Shown here piece after piece: positions 17,238 to 25,766 of a stretch of DNA of 64,000 nt. How positions within the stretch are numbered: the stretch's first letter is position 1; each line of letters starts with the position of its first letter. The notes beneath the pieces are model-generated. The model saw only the letters and a list, made by a program, of their open reading frames with translations. It searched no databases and was not told the origin of the DNA. The DNA lies in contig NZ_MBQE01000002.1 in assembly GCF_001696535.1 (NCBI RefSeq), positions 248,001 through 312,000 on the forward strand, given 5' to 3'. The stretch comes from Stappia indica. GTDB lineage: Bacteria > Pseudomonadota > Alphaproteobacteria > Rhizobiales > Stappiaceae. The translations under genes were made by a program, and so were the position numbers.

Positions 17238-17843
17238 TCTGGACTTGCGCGGGAACCGGTTGCGGTTTCGTACGTTATCGCCTTCCGGCAGCGATGCGCG
17301 CAGCGCCCGCCCGCGCCGCCGATGCGGCCGGCCCGCGGTGCCGACCGGCGCTTTTGCTTGCGAAACCGGTGGAGACGCAAGGTCCGGACCGGTCCTGCCG
17401 CAGCACGGCTCCGGCGAGGTTCCGTTACGAGATGCCCCTGTCGGCGGCAGCACCGTGCCGGGGGGCTTTCCCGCTCGCCCGCGGGCGCTTTCGGGGCGGC
17501 GGGCAGACGGCCCGCGTCCGTATCACCCCTCTCCCTTCGTCGGCTTACTCGACAGTTTCCAACCTTTCGGTTATTTAGCGATTTCCGTCTGAGTGGGGGC
17601 TTGGCGGCAGACTGCTCCTTGCAAGGGGGCTTGCAGGACAAGCAGGCAGTCGCCCGCCATTGTACCACCCGTGCCGGAATGCCGATGACCTCGACGACTG
17701 CCCGGAAATATGGGAGCCGGGCTCGACATGTCCTGCAAGTCGCCATCCGAGGCGCGCCGACTGTGCTGCAGGTGTCGGCTCCTGATAAATTGAGACAGCT
17801 CGAACGGTCTTCGATCCTGGTTCGGGCTTGGGGGTAAGCAAGA
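17238..17843. other. 606-base intergenic region between the phosphonate and sphingoid genes
   Basis: No convincing gene: short frames on both strands have no good ribosome binding sites and atypical composition. It must hold the end of the pepM operon and the promoter of the 17844 operon. The second half (from about 17540) is less GC-rich. A repeated TTGCA pair (TTGCAAGGGGGCTTGCA near 17620) and a GGGGG run before the 17844 ATG are the only local signals I noticed. Confidence 0.5.
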
Positions 17844-19085
17844 ATGAAGCCTGATCGGCCGAGCTTTTCCGTTGTCGCTGAGCGCCGCTTTCGTCTGGCC
17901 GGCAAGGCGATCATCGAGCAGCACAATCCGTATTTCCTCCCCGTCGACCAGCAGCGCGAGATCTGCGAGCGCAACGGCATCCCCTTCATCAGCTTCGCCC
18001 ATTACGACTATCTGGGCCTGAGCAACCATCCGGACGTGATCGAGGCGGCGAGCACCGAGCTGCACCGGCTCGGCACCGGCGTCGGCGCCTCGCGCCTCGT
18101 CGGCGGCGAGCGTGCCGGCCACCGCGCCTTCGAGCGCGAGCTGGCGGACTTCCTCGGCGTCGGTGACGTGATGTCGCTGGTCAGCGGCTATCTGGTCAAC
18201 GTCTCGCTCATCAACTTCCTGATGGGCCCGCGCGATCTCGTGCTGATCGACGAGCTGGCCCACAACTCGATCTTCGTCGGCGCCAAGAACGGCCGCTACG
18301 ACCATCGGGTCTTCAACCACAACGACCTCGACGATCTCGAGCGCCAGCTCGAAGAGGTGCGCGGCCAGTACCGCAACGTGCTGATCGTCGTCGAAGGCCT
18401 CTATTCGATGGACGGCGACATTCCCGACCTGCCCCGGCTGGTCGAGATGAAGGAGGCGCACGACGCCTGGCTGCTCGTCGACGAGGCGCATTCCTACGGC
18501 GTGCTCGGCGCCACCGGCCGCGGCCTGTGCGAGCATTTCGACATCGACCCGCGCCGCATCGAGCTGACCGTCGGGACCCTGTCCAAGTCCTTCGTCTCCT
18601 CCGGCGGCTTCATCTGCGCCGAGCAGGGCGTCATCGACTGGCTGCGTTTCACCCTGCCGGGGTTCGTCTACAGCGTCGGCCTGTCGCCGGCGACGCTCGG
18701 CAGCGCCCATGGCGCGCTGACGCAGCTCAAGGCCGAGCCGCAGCGCGTGACGCGCCTGCACGAGAACTCGCTCTACTTCCGCGATCATGCCCGCTCCATG
18801 GGGCTGAACACCGGGCCGGCCATCGGCTGCGGTGTCGTGCCGATCCTGTTCTCCAGCCCGATGCAGACGATGATCGCCTCGCAGGCGCTGCTGGAGCAGG
18901 GCGTCTACGCCCCGCCCATCGTCCAGATCGGCGTGCCGAAGGACCAGCCGCGCATCCGCTTCTTCCTGTCGGCCGCCCATACGCACGAGCAGATGGACAA
19001 GGCCATCGCCATTGCCGCCGCGGTGGCCCATGGCGAGGGTTCGGCGCAGGCGGAGCTGCTGCAACAGGCCGTCGCCGGCGCCTGA
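17844..19085 (+). CDS. spt: Alpha-oxoamine synthase, probable serine palmitoyltransferase
   Basis: 413 residues, PLP-dependent, same length as soluble bacterial serine palmitoyltransferase. It would condense serine with a long-chain acyl thioester to 3-ketosphinganine. Visible: FAHYDYLGLSNHP (51-63), the PLP-stacking His140 in DELAHNS, DEAHS (213-217) and GTLSKSF with PLP lysine Lys248. The enzyme class also includes KBL, ALAS and BioF. The serine palmitoyltransferase reading is supported by the 3-ketosphinganine reductase four genes downstream in the same operon. No acyl carrier protein or ceramide synthase gene is adjacent. Confidence 0.85.
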   Translation: MKPDRPSFSVVAERRFRLAGKAIIEQHNPYFLPVDQQREICERNGIPFISFAHYDYLGLSNHPDVIEAASTELHRLGTGVGASRLVGGERAGHRAFERELADFLGVGDVMSLVSGYLVNVSLINFLMGPRDLVLIDELAHNSIFVGAKNGRYDHRVFNHNDLDDLERQLEEVRGQYRNVLIVVEGLYSMDGDIPDLPRLVEMKEAHDAWLLVDEAHSYGVLGATGRGLCEHFDIDPRRIELTVGTLSKSFVSSGGFICAEQGVIDWLRFTLPGFVYSVGLSPATLGSAHGALTQLKAEPQRVTRLHENSLYFRDHARSMGLNTGPAIGCGVVPILFSSPMQTMIASQALLEQGVYAPPIVQIGVPKDQPRIRFFLSAAHTHEQMDKAIAIAAAVAHGEGSAQAELLQQAVAGA

Positions 19086-19145
19086 CGCCGGCCGGGCCGG
19101 AACAATCGGGGCACGGGGCGCGCACCGAGCGGAGTTGGCATCGCC

Positions 19146-19823
19146 ATGACAGCTGACGAACGGGCCGGCATCCAGCCGGATCAACCGCGGACGACCCCTG
19201 CCGGGCGTTCGCTTCGCCTCACGGGTTTGCTTCTTGCCGCGCTTGTCGCCCTGTCGCCGGCGGCGCAGGCCATCGAGGGAACCCGCATCACGCCCGGCTC
19301 CGGGCAGAAGGCGCGGGGCTCGGTGGTCAGCGAGGTCGCGACCCTGCCGGTGGTGCGGCCGGAATTTCCGGTGCCCAGCGATCCGGGCCAGGTCTTCTAT
19401 CTTCAGCGCTCCAGCAACGCCAACACGGTGGTCTATGCCGCCCGCTTCACGCAGGACGGCAAGCTCGACCCGCGCGAGCCGCTCGTCGCCTATTGGCGCC
19501 GGTTCAACACGACCGGCGAGCAGCTGCCGCTGAAGATGATCGAGGACAGTTTCGCCTTCGGCGTGCGCTCGCGCGCCACCAGCGATCCGGACGTCTTCCG
19601 CATCCACATCGTGTCCTATTCCGAGCGGCCGGCGACCTTGCGCCTGGTCGAGCCGGGCCGGGCCGAGCTTCTGCTTCCCGTCGGCGGGCGCACCATGCGC
19701 ATGGCCTATGCCTATGCCGATGTCGACGAGAGCGGGCTGATGCCGAGCGTGCGCGAGGTGCTGGTGATGGGGCACGACGCGGACAGCGGCAAGCCGCTGG
19801 TCGAACGGATCGAGATCGAGTAA
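19146..19823 (+). CDS. Secreted DUF4833 domain protein
   Basis: 225 residues. A hydrophobic segment LTGLLLAALVALSPAAQA (about 26-43) ends in a signal-peptidase-like site, after an unusually long polar N-terminus. The mature part, with VFYLQRSSNANTVVYAARF, PLVAYWRRFNTTGEQ and LKMIEDSFAFGV, matches my memory of DUF4833, a domain of unknown function found near inositol-lipid genes in Bacteroidetes (recall, not checked). It probably acts in the periplasm. It lies 60 bases after the spt gene and 89 bases before ino1 in the same operon. Confidence 0.7.
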   Translation: MTADERAGIQPDQPRTTPAGRSLRLTGLLLAALVALSPAAQAIEGTRITPGSGQKARGSVVSEVATLPVVRPEFPVPSDPGQVFYLQRSSNANTVVYAARFTQDGKLDPREPLVAYWRRFNTTGEQLPLKMIEDSFAFGVRSRATSDPDVFRIHIVSYSERPATLRLVEPGRAELLLPVGGRTMRMAYAYADVDESGLMPSVREVLVMGHDADSGKPLVERIEIE

Positions 19824-19912
19824 CGCTTGCCGCGCCGGCGAGGCCGGCAGCAAGCATCCAATTGAGCGGACGGCGAGCCCGTCCGGGCAGGGTTCGGGGG
19901 TAACCAGACAGT

Positions 19913-21025
19913 ATGAGCGCTTCTTCCGCGAAAACGATCCGCACCGCGATTGTCGGTGCCGGCAATTGCGCAAGCTCGCTGGTCCAGGGCGTGGCCTATT
20001 GCCGGGCGCTGGGCGACGAGGCGGTGGGCGTGCCGTTCCCGGTGCTTGGCGGTTACCGGCCGGAAGACGTCGACATCGTGCTCGCATTCGAGGTCGATGC
20101 GCGCAAGGTCGGACGCACTGTCGGCGAGGCGGCCGTTGCCCTGCCGAACTGCACCGAGATCTTCCACAAGGACCTTGGCGGCATGACCGCGCCGGTGCTG
20201 CGCGGCCCCGATCTCGACGGCGTTTCCGCCTTCATGCGCAACCAGGCGCCCGACCGCAGCTTCGTCGTCTCCAGCGCGCCGGCGCTCGACAAGGCCGGCA
20301 TCGTCGCCGCCCTGCGCGAGGCGAAGGCCGACGTGATGATCAACTTCCTGCCCGTCGGCTCGGTCGAGGCGACGCAGTTCTACGCCGAATGCGCGCTGGA
20401 AGCCGGCTGCGCCTTCGTCAACGGCATTCCGGTCTTCATCGCCTCCGATCCGGTCTGGGCCGCGCGCTTCCGCGACGCCGGCGTGCCGATCGTCGGCGAC
20501 GACTTCAAGGCGCAGTTCGGCGCGACGATCACCCACCGGGCACTCGCCCGCCTCGCCGACATGCGCGGCGTCAAGGTCGACCGCACCTATCAGCTCAATG
20601 TCGGCGGCAACACCGACTTCCTCAACATGATGGACATGGACCGCCTGGCGATGAAGCGGGAGTCCAAGACCGAGGCCGTGCAGACCGCGATGAACGCGCG
20701 GCTCTCCGACAGCGAGATCCGCATCGGCCCGTCGGACTACGTGCCGTGGCTCAACGACCGCAAGGTCGCCTATGTCCGTCTCGAGGGCCGGCTGTTCGGC
20801 GGCGTGCGCACCCATGTCGAGATGCGGCTGGAAGTCGAGGATTCCCCCAATGCCGCGGCCATGGCCCTGATCGCCATCCGCTGCGCCAAGATCGCCGCCG
20901 ACCGCGGCCTTGCCGGCCCGGTCGAGGATGCAAGCGCGTTCCTGTTCAAGCATCCGCCGCTGCAGATCGAGGATGCCGAGGGCTACGACCGCCTGCTCGC
21001 CTTCGCCAACGGCGAGGCGGCCTGA
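19913..21025 (+). CDS. ino1: Myo-inositol-1(3)-phosphate synthase
   Basis: 370 residues, NAD-dependent synthase that cyclises glucose-6-phosphate to inositol-phosphate. Diagnostic blocks: AIVGAGNCASSLVQG at the N-terminus, MINFLPVGS, VGDDFKAQFGATITHR and LNVGGNTDFLNM, followed by SKTEAVQ. Length and motifs are those of the short bacterial/archaeal synthases rather than the 530-residue eukaryotic form. It supplies the inositol head-group precursor for the phosphatidyltransferases downstream. It is followed two bases later by the reductase gene. Confidence 0.95.
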   Translation: MSASSAKTIRTAIVGAGNCASSLVQGVAYCRALGDEAVGVPFPVLGGYRPEDVDIVLAFEVDARKVGRTVGEAAVALPNCTEIFHKDLGGMTAPVLRGPDLDGVSAFMRNQAPDRSFVVSSAPALDKAGIVAALREAKADVMINFLPVGSVEATQFYAECALEAGCAFVNGIPVFIASDPVWAARFRDAGVPIVGDDFKAQFGATITHRALARLADMRGVKVDRTYQLNVGGNTDFLNMMDMDRLAMKRESKTEAVQTAMNARLSDSEIRIGPSDYVPWLNDRKVAYVRLEGRLFGGVRTHVEMRLEVEDSPNAAAMALIAIRCAKIAADRGLAGPVEDASAFLFKHPPLQIEDAEGYDRLLAFANGEAA

Positions 21026-21027
21026 CC

Positions 21028-21867
21028 ATGGCGGCCGCCGCGACGGGGGCAGGACTGCTCGGCGCCGCCGGGCGTCCCGTCGCCCTGATCACCGGCGGCA
21101 GCAGCGGCATCGGCCGGGCCATGGCCCTGTCGCTGGCGCGCAAGGGCTTCGACCTCGCCCTCGTCTCGCGCGGGGCCGAGCGACTCGAAGCCGCCCGCAC
21201 CGAGATCTCCGCCGCCGTTCCGCAGGCGCGCATCGCGGTGCGCACTGCGGATGTCGGCGATGCCGACCAGGCGCGCGAGGCCGTCGCCGGTATCACCGCC
21301 GAGCTCGGCGTGCCGCGCTGGGCGGTGATGAATGCCGGCGTTGCCCGTCCGGGCCGCTTTCTCGAACAGCCGCTCGACGATCATCTGATGCAGATGCGCA
21401 CCAACTATCTCGGTGCGCTGCATGTCGCCCATGCGCTTGCACCTGCCATGGCGGATGCGGGCGGCGGGCGGATGATCTTCGTCTCCTCGGGTGCGGCCTT
21501 CTTCGGCATCTACGGCTACGGCGCCTATGCGCCCTCGAAATTCGCCATGCGCGGCCTTGCCGAGGTCCTGCGGGTGGAGCTTGCCGACCGCGACATCTCC
21601 GTGACGCTCGCCTATCCGCCGGACACCGACACGCCGCAGCTGGTCGCCGAGAACGAGACCAAGCCGGCGGCCACCAAGGCGATCACCGCAGGCGGCGGCC
21701 TCTGGCCGGCCGAGCGGGTGGCGGAAAAGATCATCCTCGCCGCCGAGAAGGGCCGCTTCACCGTTGCGCCCGGCCTGCAGATGCAGCTGCTCGCCCGCGG
21801 TCACAGCCTGCTGTCGCCGGCCCTGCGCCTGTGGCAGGCGCGCGTTGCCCGCTCGCACCGGGACTGA
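21028..21867 (+). CDS. 3-ketodihydrosphingosine reductase-like SDR
   Basis: 279 residues, SDR. Cofactor loop TGGSSGIG (22-29), catalytic Tyr167 and Lys171 (YAPSK), Ser153/154. The decisive feature is LAYPPDTDTP (194-203) followed by ENETKPAATK (208-217), which is the substrate-loop pattern of eukaryotic 3-ketosphinganine reductases (KDSR/TSC10). It should reduce 3-ketosphinganine to sphinganine with NADPH, the step after serine palmitoyltransferase. No C-terminal membrane anchor comparable to KDSR is obvious. It starts two bases after ino1, so translation is probably coupled. Confidence 0.85.
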   Translation: MAAAATGAGLLGAAGRPVALITGGSSGIGRAMALSLARKGFDLALVSRGAERLEAARTEISAAVPQARIAVRTADVGDADQAREAVAGITAELGVPRWAVMNAGVARPGRFLEQPLDDHLMQMRTNYLGALHVAHALAPAMADAGGGRMIFVSSGAAFFGIYGYGAYAPSKFAMRGLAEVLRVELADRDISVTLAYPPDTDTPQLVAENETKPAATKAITAGGGLWPAERVAEKIILAAEKGRFTVAPGLQMQLLARGHSLLSPALRLWQARVARSHRD

Positions 21868-21878
21868 GCTCGGCTCTC

Positions 21879-22667
21879 ATGACGCCTTCCTCCATGATGC
21901 CGGCCCTCGTTCCCCTCGACATCGCGGCGCTTGCCGTTCTCGTCTGCCTTGCCATCGGCGGCGTGCTGCTGGCGCTCGGCAGCCTCGTCCCGGCGACGGC
22001 GCCGCAGGCCCGGCCGCTCTGGCCGGTCTACGGCACGGAACTGGTGATCGTCGGCGGCGGGCTCGGGCCCTTCGTTGCCGGCGGGCTGGTCCTGTCGATG
22101 GCGCTGGCGGGGCTTGCGGTCCGCGTCGCCTATGAGGCGGCCAGCGTTGCCTGGCGGCGGCACCTGCGTGCCGGCGGGACGGTCGGAACCGCGCGCCTTG
22201 CCGGCGAGGTGCTGCTGTTTCCCGGCCTGCCGCTGGCGCTGTTCGTCGCCGTCGGCATCGAGCCGGCCAATGCCGGCGTGCTGGTGCTCGCCTTCCTGCT
22301 GGTCGAAACCTATGACAGCTACGCCCTGTTCGGCGGCAAGCTGTTCGGCCGGCATCCGGCGTTCCCCCGGCTCAGCCCGCGCAAGACCGTCGAGGGCCTT
22401 GCCGTCGGCGCGGCGATGCTGGCGCTGACGGCGGCGGTCGCCGGTCCCCTGCTGCTCGGCTGGTCGCTCGGCCTGTCGCTGGCGGCCGCCGCCGTCATTG
22501 CGGTCGCCGCGGTGGTCGGGGATCTCGCCGGCTCGCGGCTGAAACGCGCCGCGGGCGTCAAGGACTACCCGCAGGTGCTGCCGCGCCAGGGCGGGTTGCT
22601 CGACATCGTCGATGCCTGGCTGATCGCCGGCCCGGCATTGGTCGCCCTGCTGCGCCTTGCCCCGTAA
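21879..22667 (+). CDS. CDP-diglyceride synthase-like phosphatidate cytidylyltransferase
   Basis: 262 residues with about seven hydrophobic segments. The C-terminal GGKLFGRHPAFPRLSPRKTVEG and GDLAGSRLKRAAGVKDYPQVLPRQGG are the CTP-transferase signature of the CdsA family. The last segment reads DIVDAWLIAGP instead of the usual DS-type ending. It would make a CDP-activated lipid for a CDP-alcohol phosphatidyltransferase. The organism surely has a housekeeping CdsA elsewhere, so this copy is probably dedicated to the locus. The start is uncertain (ATG 21879, or the 21894/21897 pair). Confidence 0.85.
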   Translation: MTPSSMMPALVPLDIAALAVLVCLAIGGVLLALGSLVPATAPQARPLWPVYGTELVIVGGGLGPFVAGGLVLSMALAGLAVRVAYEAASVAWRRHLRAGGTVGTARLAGEVLLFPGLPLALFVAVGIEPANAGVLVLAFLLVETYDSYALFGGKLFGRHPAFPRLSPRKTVEGLAVGAAMLALTAAVAGPLLLGWSLGLSLAAAAVIAVAAVVGDLAGSRLKRAAGVKDYPQVLPRQGGLLDIVDAWLIAGPALVALLRLAP

Positions 22668-22673
22668 GCTGCG

Positions 22674-23153
22674 TCAGCTTGCGAGGAACCAGGCGATGGG
22701 GCACAGGACCAGGATCGCGTAGAGCGCTGCGGCGGCATCGTCCAGCATGATGCCCATCCCGCCGGTCACCTTGTCATGCGCCCAGTTCACCGGGAAGGGC
22801 TTGAGGATGTCGAAGGCGCGGAAGGCGACGAAGCCGGCGATCCACCACAGCGGCTCGGCCGGCAGCGCCAGCACCACGGCAGCGGCGCCGAAGCTCTCGT
22901 CGATCACCACGATCTGCGGATCCTCGGTTCCGGTTGCGTCGGCAACGACCCCGGAGGCCCACACGCCGACGACGAACAGGGCGGCCAGGCCGGCGATCTG
23001 CAGCGGCACGGAGAGCATGGCAAGGCCGGCAGCCAGGACGAGGCCGACGACGGCGCCCACCGTTCCCGGCCAGACCGGCGACAGGCCGGCGCCGAAGGAC
23101 AGGGCCAGGACATGGCCGAGCCGCTGGCTCGGCTTATGGACAAGACGGGACAT
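22674..23153 (-). CDS. PgpA family lipid phosphatase
   Basis: 159 residues, integral membrane phosphatase of the phosphatidylglycerophosphatase A family. FGAGLSPVWPGTVGA (20-34), VIDESFG (83-89), RAFDILKPFP (112-121) and GGMGIMLDDAAA (131-142) are the family motifs. Its position, convergent with the CDP-diglyceride synthase gene and close to inositol synthase and phosphatidyltransferase genes, suggests it may dephosphorylate phosphatidylinositol phosphate rather than phosphatidylglycerophosphate (inference). Stop codons of the two convergent genes are only six bases apart. Confidence 0.88.
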   Translation of the reverse strand: MSRLVHKPSQRLGHVLALSFGAGLSPVWPGTVGAVVGLVLAAGLAMLSVPLQIAGLAALFVVGVWASGVVADATGTEDPQIVVIDESFGAAAVVLALPAEPLWWIAGFVAFRAFDILKPFPVNWAHDKVTGGMGIMLDDAAAALYAILVLCPIAWFLAS

Positions 23154-23289
23154 TGCGGCCGGCCTATGATGAGGATCGGAATCGGAACCGCCGACGCAGA
23201 GAGCCTGCCCGGCGGGCTGGGCCATAGCATGAATTGCGACGAGGAGCGATGCAGGGCGACATGCGGAACGGGGCGATCTGCCGGACGGA

Positions 23290-24525
23290 GTGCGGGGTAA
23301 GGTGAGACCGCTTGCCTCTCTCGCCGCGCGGTCCCTGTTCGCGCGCGTGCTCGGCCGGGTGGTGCTCGTCGTTGCCATCATCGAGGTCGTGTTCCTCGCC
23401 GAGAAGCTGACCGGCATCCTCGAAGAGGTGCTGGGCAATGGCGGCAACCTGCTCTACGCGCTCGCGGTTCTCGGCCTCACCTCGCCGGAGATCTTCGACT
23501 TCGCGCTGGCGCTGGCCTGCGTCATCGGCGGCTATTTCGCCTTCGTCGCCGCGCGAGAGGAGCGCGAGCTGGTCGCCCTGTCGGCGGCCGGCGTCTCCTG
23601 GGGTCTGCCGGTGCGCGTCGCGCTCTCCCTCGGCGCGCTCGCCTTTCTTGCCAGCCTCGCGGTCTCCGGCGTCATCGACCCGCTGGCCCGCAATGCCACC
23701 CGCACCGTGATCTTCCAGCTCAAGAGCGAGCTGCTGTTTTCCCGCATCACCGGGCCGAGCGAGGGCACCCTGGTCGAGACCATTCGCGGGCGGACCTTCG
23801 CGGCCCTGTCCGACACTTCCGTCACACCGCCGCACGAAAGCCTCTTCGTCCACCAGCCGGGCGAGGCGGGCCGCTGGCGCGTCACCCAGGCCGCCGACTG
23901 GAAGCTCGCCGGGCCGGACGAGGAGGGCAATTACAGCCTCGGGCTCGGCCGGGTGATCGCCTACGATTTCGTCCGGGTGGAGACGCGCGAGGGCGCCGGC
24001 ATGCTGCGCCAGGGGCGCGGGCCGAACCTCTTTGCCGTCGGCCGGCCGGACGTCGCCAACATTCCCGCGCTCCCCCAGGTCAAGGTCGAGAACGTGTCGC
24101 TGCCGGTCAGCCTCGACAACATCCTCAATCATGCCCTGCGCAGCGACGTCGCCGAGGAATGGACCGTGTTCGAGGCGTTGAGCGAGGGCCAGGCCGCCGG
24201 CGAGACCGGCCGCGAGGCGCTGAAGATCGCCGGCGAGCGCCTGTCGCGGGCGATTGCCGTCTTCGTCGCGCCGCTGCTGGCGCTGCTCGCCTGCGTCTTC
24301 GCCGGGCGCGGCGTCTTCGGCTTCCTGTCGCTGCCCGTTGCCTGCGGTGCGCTGCTCGCCTTCGACATCGTCTTGCGCGGTGCTCTCGGCCGACTGGCGG
24401 CGGACCAGCCGCAGGCGCTGGCGATGGTCGGCCTTGCCGCTGCCCTGCTGGTGCTGCTGGTCGCACTCGCCGGCATTCGCGCCCGCGCCGCCGTGCTGCT
24501 GCGCCCGGTCAACGAGCGGGCCTGA
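23290..24525 (+). CDS. LptF/LptG family (YjgP/YjgQ) permease, first of a pair
   Basis: 411 residues with the family layout: two to three membrane segments at the N-terminus (to about 125), a periplasmic beta-jellyroll-like domain (about 130-310) and three C-terminal membrane segments. EERELVALSAAGVS is the coupling-helix-type motif of LptF/G. In LPS export such pairs work with an LptB ATPase. Here the pair sits inside a lipid-synthesis locus, so I infer export of the locus product. The start is a GTG at 23290 (or 23302); no strong site decides. It ends three bases before its partner. Confidence 0.85.
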   Translation: MRGKVRPLASLAARSLFARVLGRVVLVVAIIEVVFLAEKLTGILEEVLGNGGNLLYALAVLGLTSPEIFDFALALACVIGGYFAFVAAREERELVALSAAGVSWGLPVRVALSLGALAFLASLAVSGVIDPLARNATRTVIFQLKSELLFSRITGPSEGTLVETIRGRTFAALSDTSVTPPHESLFVHQPGEAGRWRVTQAADWKLAGPDEEGNYSLGLGRVIAYDFVRVETREGAGMLRQGRGPNLFAVGRPDVANIPALPQVKVENVSLPVSLDNILNHALRSDVAEEWTVFEALSEGQAAGETGREALKIAGERLSRAIAVFVAPLLALLACVFAGRGVFGFLSLPVACGALLAFDIVLRGALGRLAADQPQALAMVGLAAALLVLLVALAGIRARAAVLLRPVNERA

Positions 24526-24528
24526 CCC

Positions 24529-25752
24529 ATGCGTGCGCCCGGCTCCGCCCTTCCTCTGTTCGCGTCCGGCGCCCTGCCGGCAGCCCGGCGGCGCACGCCC
24601 GTCTTCGGGCTGATCGGCCGACGGATCCTGGCGACGCACCTGAAGGCGGCGGCGCTGGTCATGACCATGTTCCTGATCGTCGCCTTCGCCATCGATTTGG
24701 CGCAGACGCTCGACGGGGTGCTGGCGCGGGCCGACGAGCTGGGGCGCTCGCGCGTTCTTCTGGTCGCGACCTATCTTGGCTACCGCGCGGTCGACATCGC
24801 AACGCGGCTGTTTCCCGTCGCCTGCTTCATCGGCGTCTTCGCGGCCGAGCTGATGCGCCTGTTCAACCGCGAGACCACGGTGATCGCCGCGGCCGGCTGG
24901 TCGCCGCGCCAGACGCTCTTGGTGGTCTGCCTGTTCGCGCTGGTCACCGGCGCGCTGCAGTTTTCGCTGGAGCGCTGGTGGCGGCCGGCGGCGGTCTTCG
25001 CCCAGGCCGAGCTGCAGCTCGGCGGCTACGGCCGGCGCTTTGCCGACGGCGATCTCGGCGAGCCGAGCTGGTTCGTCGTCAACGGCGCGGTGCTGAAGGC
25101 GCGGGTGATCCGCAGCGCCGCGCCGGAGCTTGCCGATGTCGAGCTCTATCGCGGGGTGGTCGCCGGCGACCTTCGCGACGTGATCGTCGCGCGCCACGGC
25201 GTGCCGGCCGACCGGCCCGGCTTCTGGCGCTTCACCGATGTCGACCTGTGGGCGCGCCTGCCCGGCGAGGACCAGTCGCGCCGCGACGGCGCGCCGCCCG
25301 CCTACGCCCAGACCTCGCTCTACCTCATCAGCCAGTATCCGAGCCTGGAGCTGCGGCTCGACATCGTGCCCGAGGTGCTCTCCTTTTACGACATCGCCGC
25401 CTTCTACCTGCCGCAGGCCCCGCTCGAGGTGCTGGCGCGCGACACCAACCCGCTGAAGGGGCCGGATGTCGACGCGGCGCTGTGGCGGCGCTGGGCGGCG
25501 TTCTTCCTTCCCGGCGCCTACGCGCTGCTGGGCGCGAGCCTTGCTCCGGTGGCGGGGGCAGGGCGCGTCGTCGCGCCGCTGCGTATCCTCGTTCTGGCGC
25601 TTGCGGGATATCTCGCCCTGGTCGCGACCAAGGTCTCCTGGGCGATGGGTGAGATCGGGGTCCTGTCCGGTTTCACCAGCAGCTGGCTGTCGATTGTCCT
25701 GGCGCTCGTCGGGGTGCTCGTGGCGCAGCGGATGCTGTCGCGGCCGCATTGA
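24529..25752 (+). CDS. LptF/LptG family permease, second of a pair
   Basis: 407 residues, same architecture as the preceding permease: N-terminal cytoplasmic tail, segments near 40-60, 75-100 and 120-140, a periplasmic domain (about 145-310) and three terminal segments. NRETTVIAAAGWSPRQ is the LptG-like coupling motif. It is the likely heterodimer partner of the 23290 gene. No LptB, LptC or LptA homologue is adjacent, so the ATPase would have to be shared. It ends 14 bases before an inverted repeat that may terminate transcription. Confidence 0.85.
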   Translation: MRAPGSALPLFASGALPAARRRTPVFGLIGRRILATHLKAAALVMTMFLIVAFAIDLAQTLDGVLARADELGRSRVLLVATYLGYRAVDIATRLFPVACFIGVFAAELMRLFNRETTVIAAAGWSPRQTLLVVCLFALVTGALQFSLERWWRPAAVFAQAELQLGGYGRRFADGDLGEPSWFVVNGAVLKARVIRSAAPELADVELYRGVVAGDLRDVIVARHGVPADRPGFWRFTDVDLWARLPGEDQSRRDGAPPAYAQTSLYLISQYPSLELRLDIVPEVLSFYDIAAFYLPQAPLEVLARDTNPLKGPDVDAALWRRWAAFFLPGAYALLGASLAPVAGAGRVVAPLRILVLALAGYLALVATKVSWAMGEIGVLSGFTSSWLSIVLALVGVLVAQRMLSRPH

Positions 25753-25766
25753 GCGGTTTGCGCAGG

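Noticed and set aside
17245-17592. Short plus-strand frames in the gap before the spt gene
   Set aside because: No ribosome binding site, no family resemblance, and several overlapping frames of equal quality.
17571-20087. Long minus-strand open frame opposite spt, DUF4833 and the ino1 start
   Set aside because: No recognisable domain and no ribosome binding site; it is explained by codon bias of the plus-strand genes.
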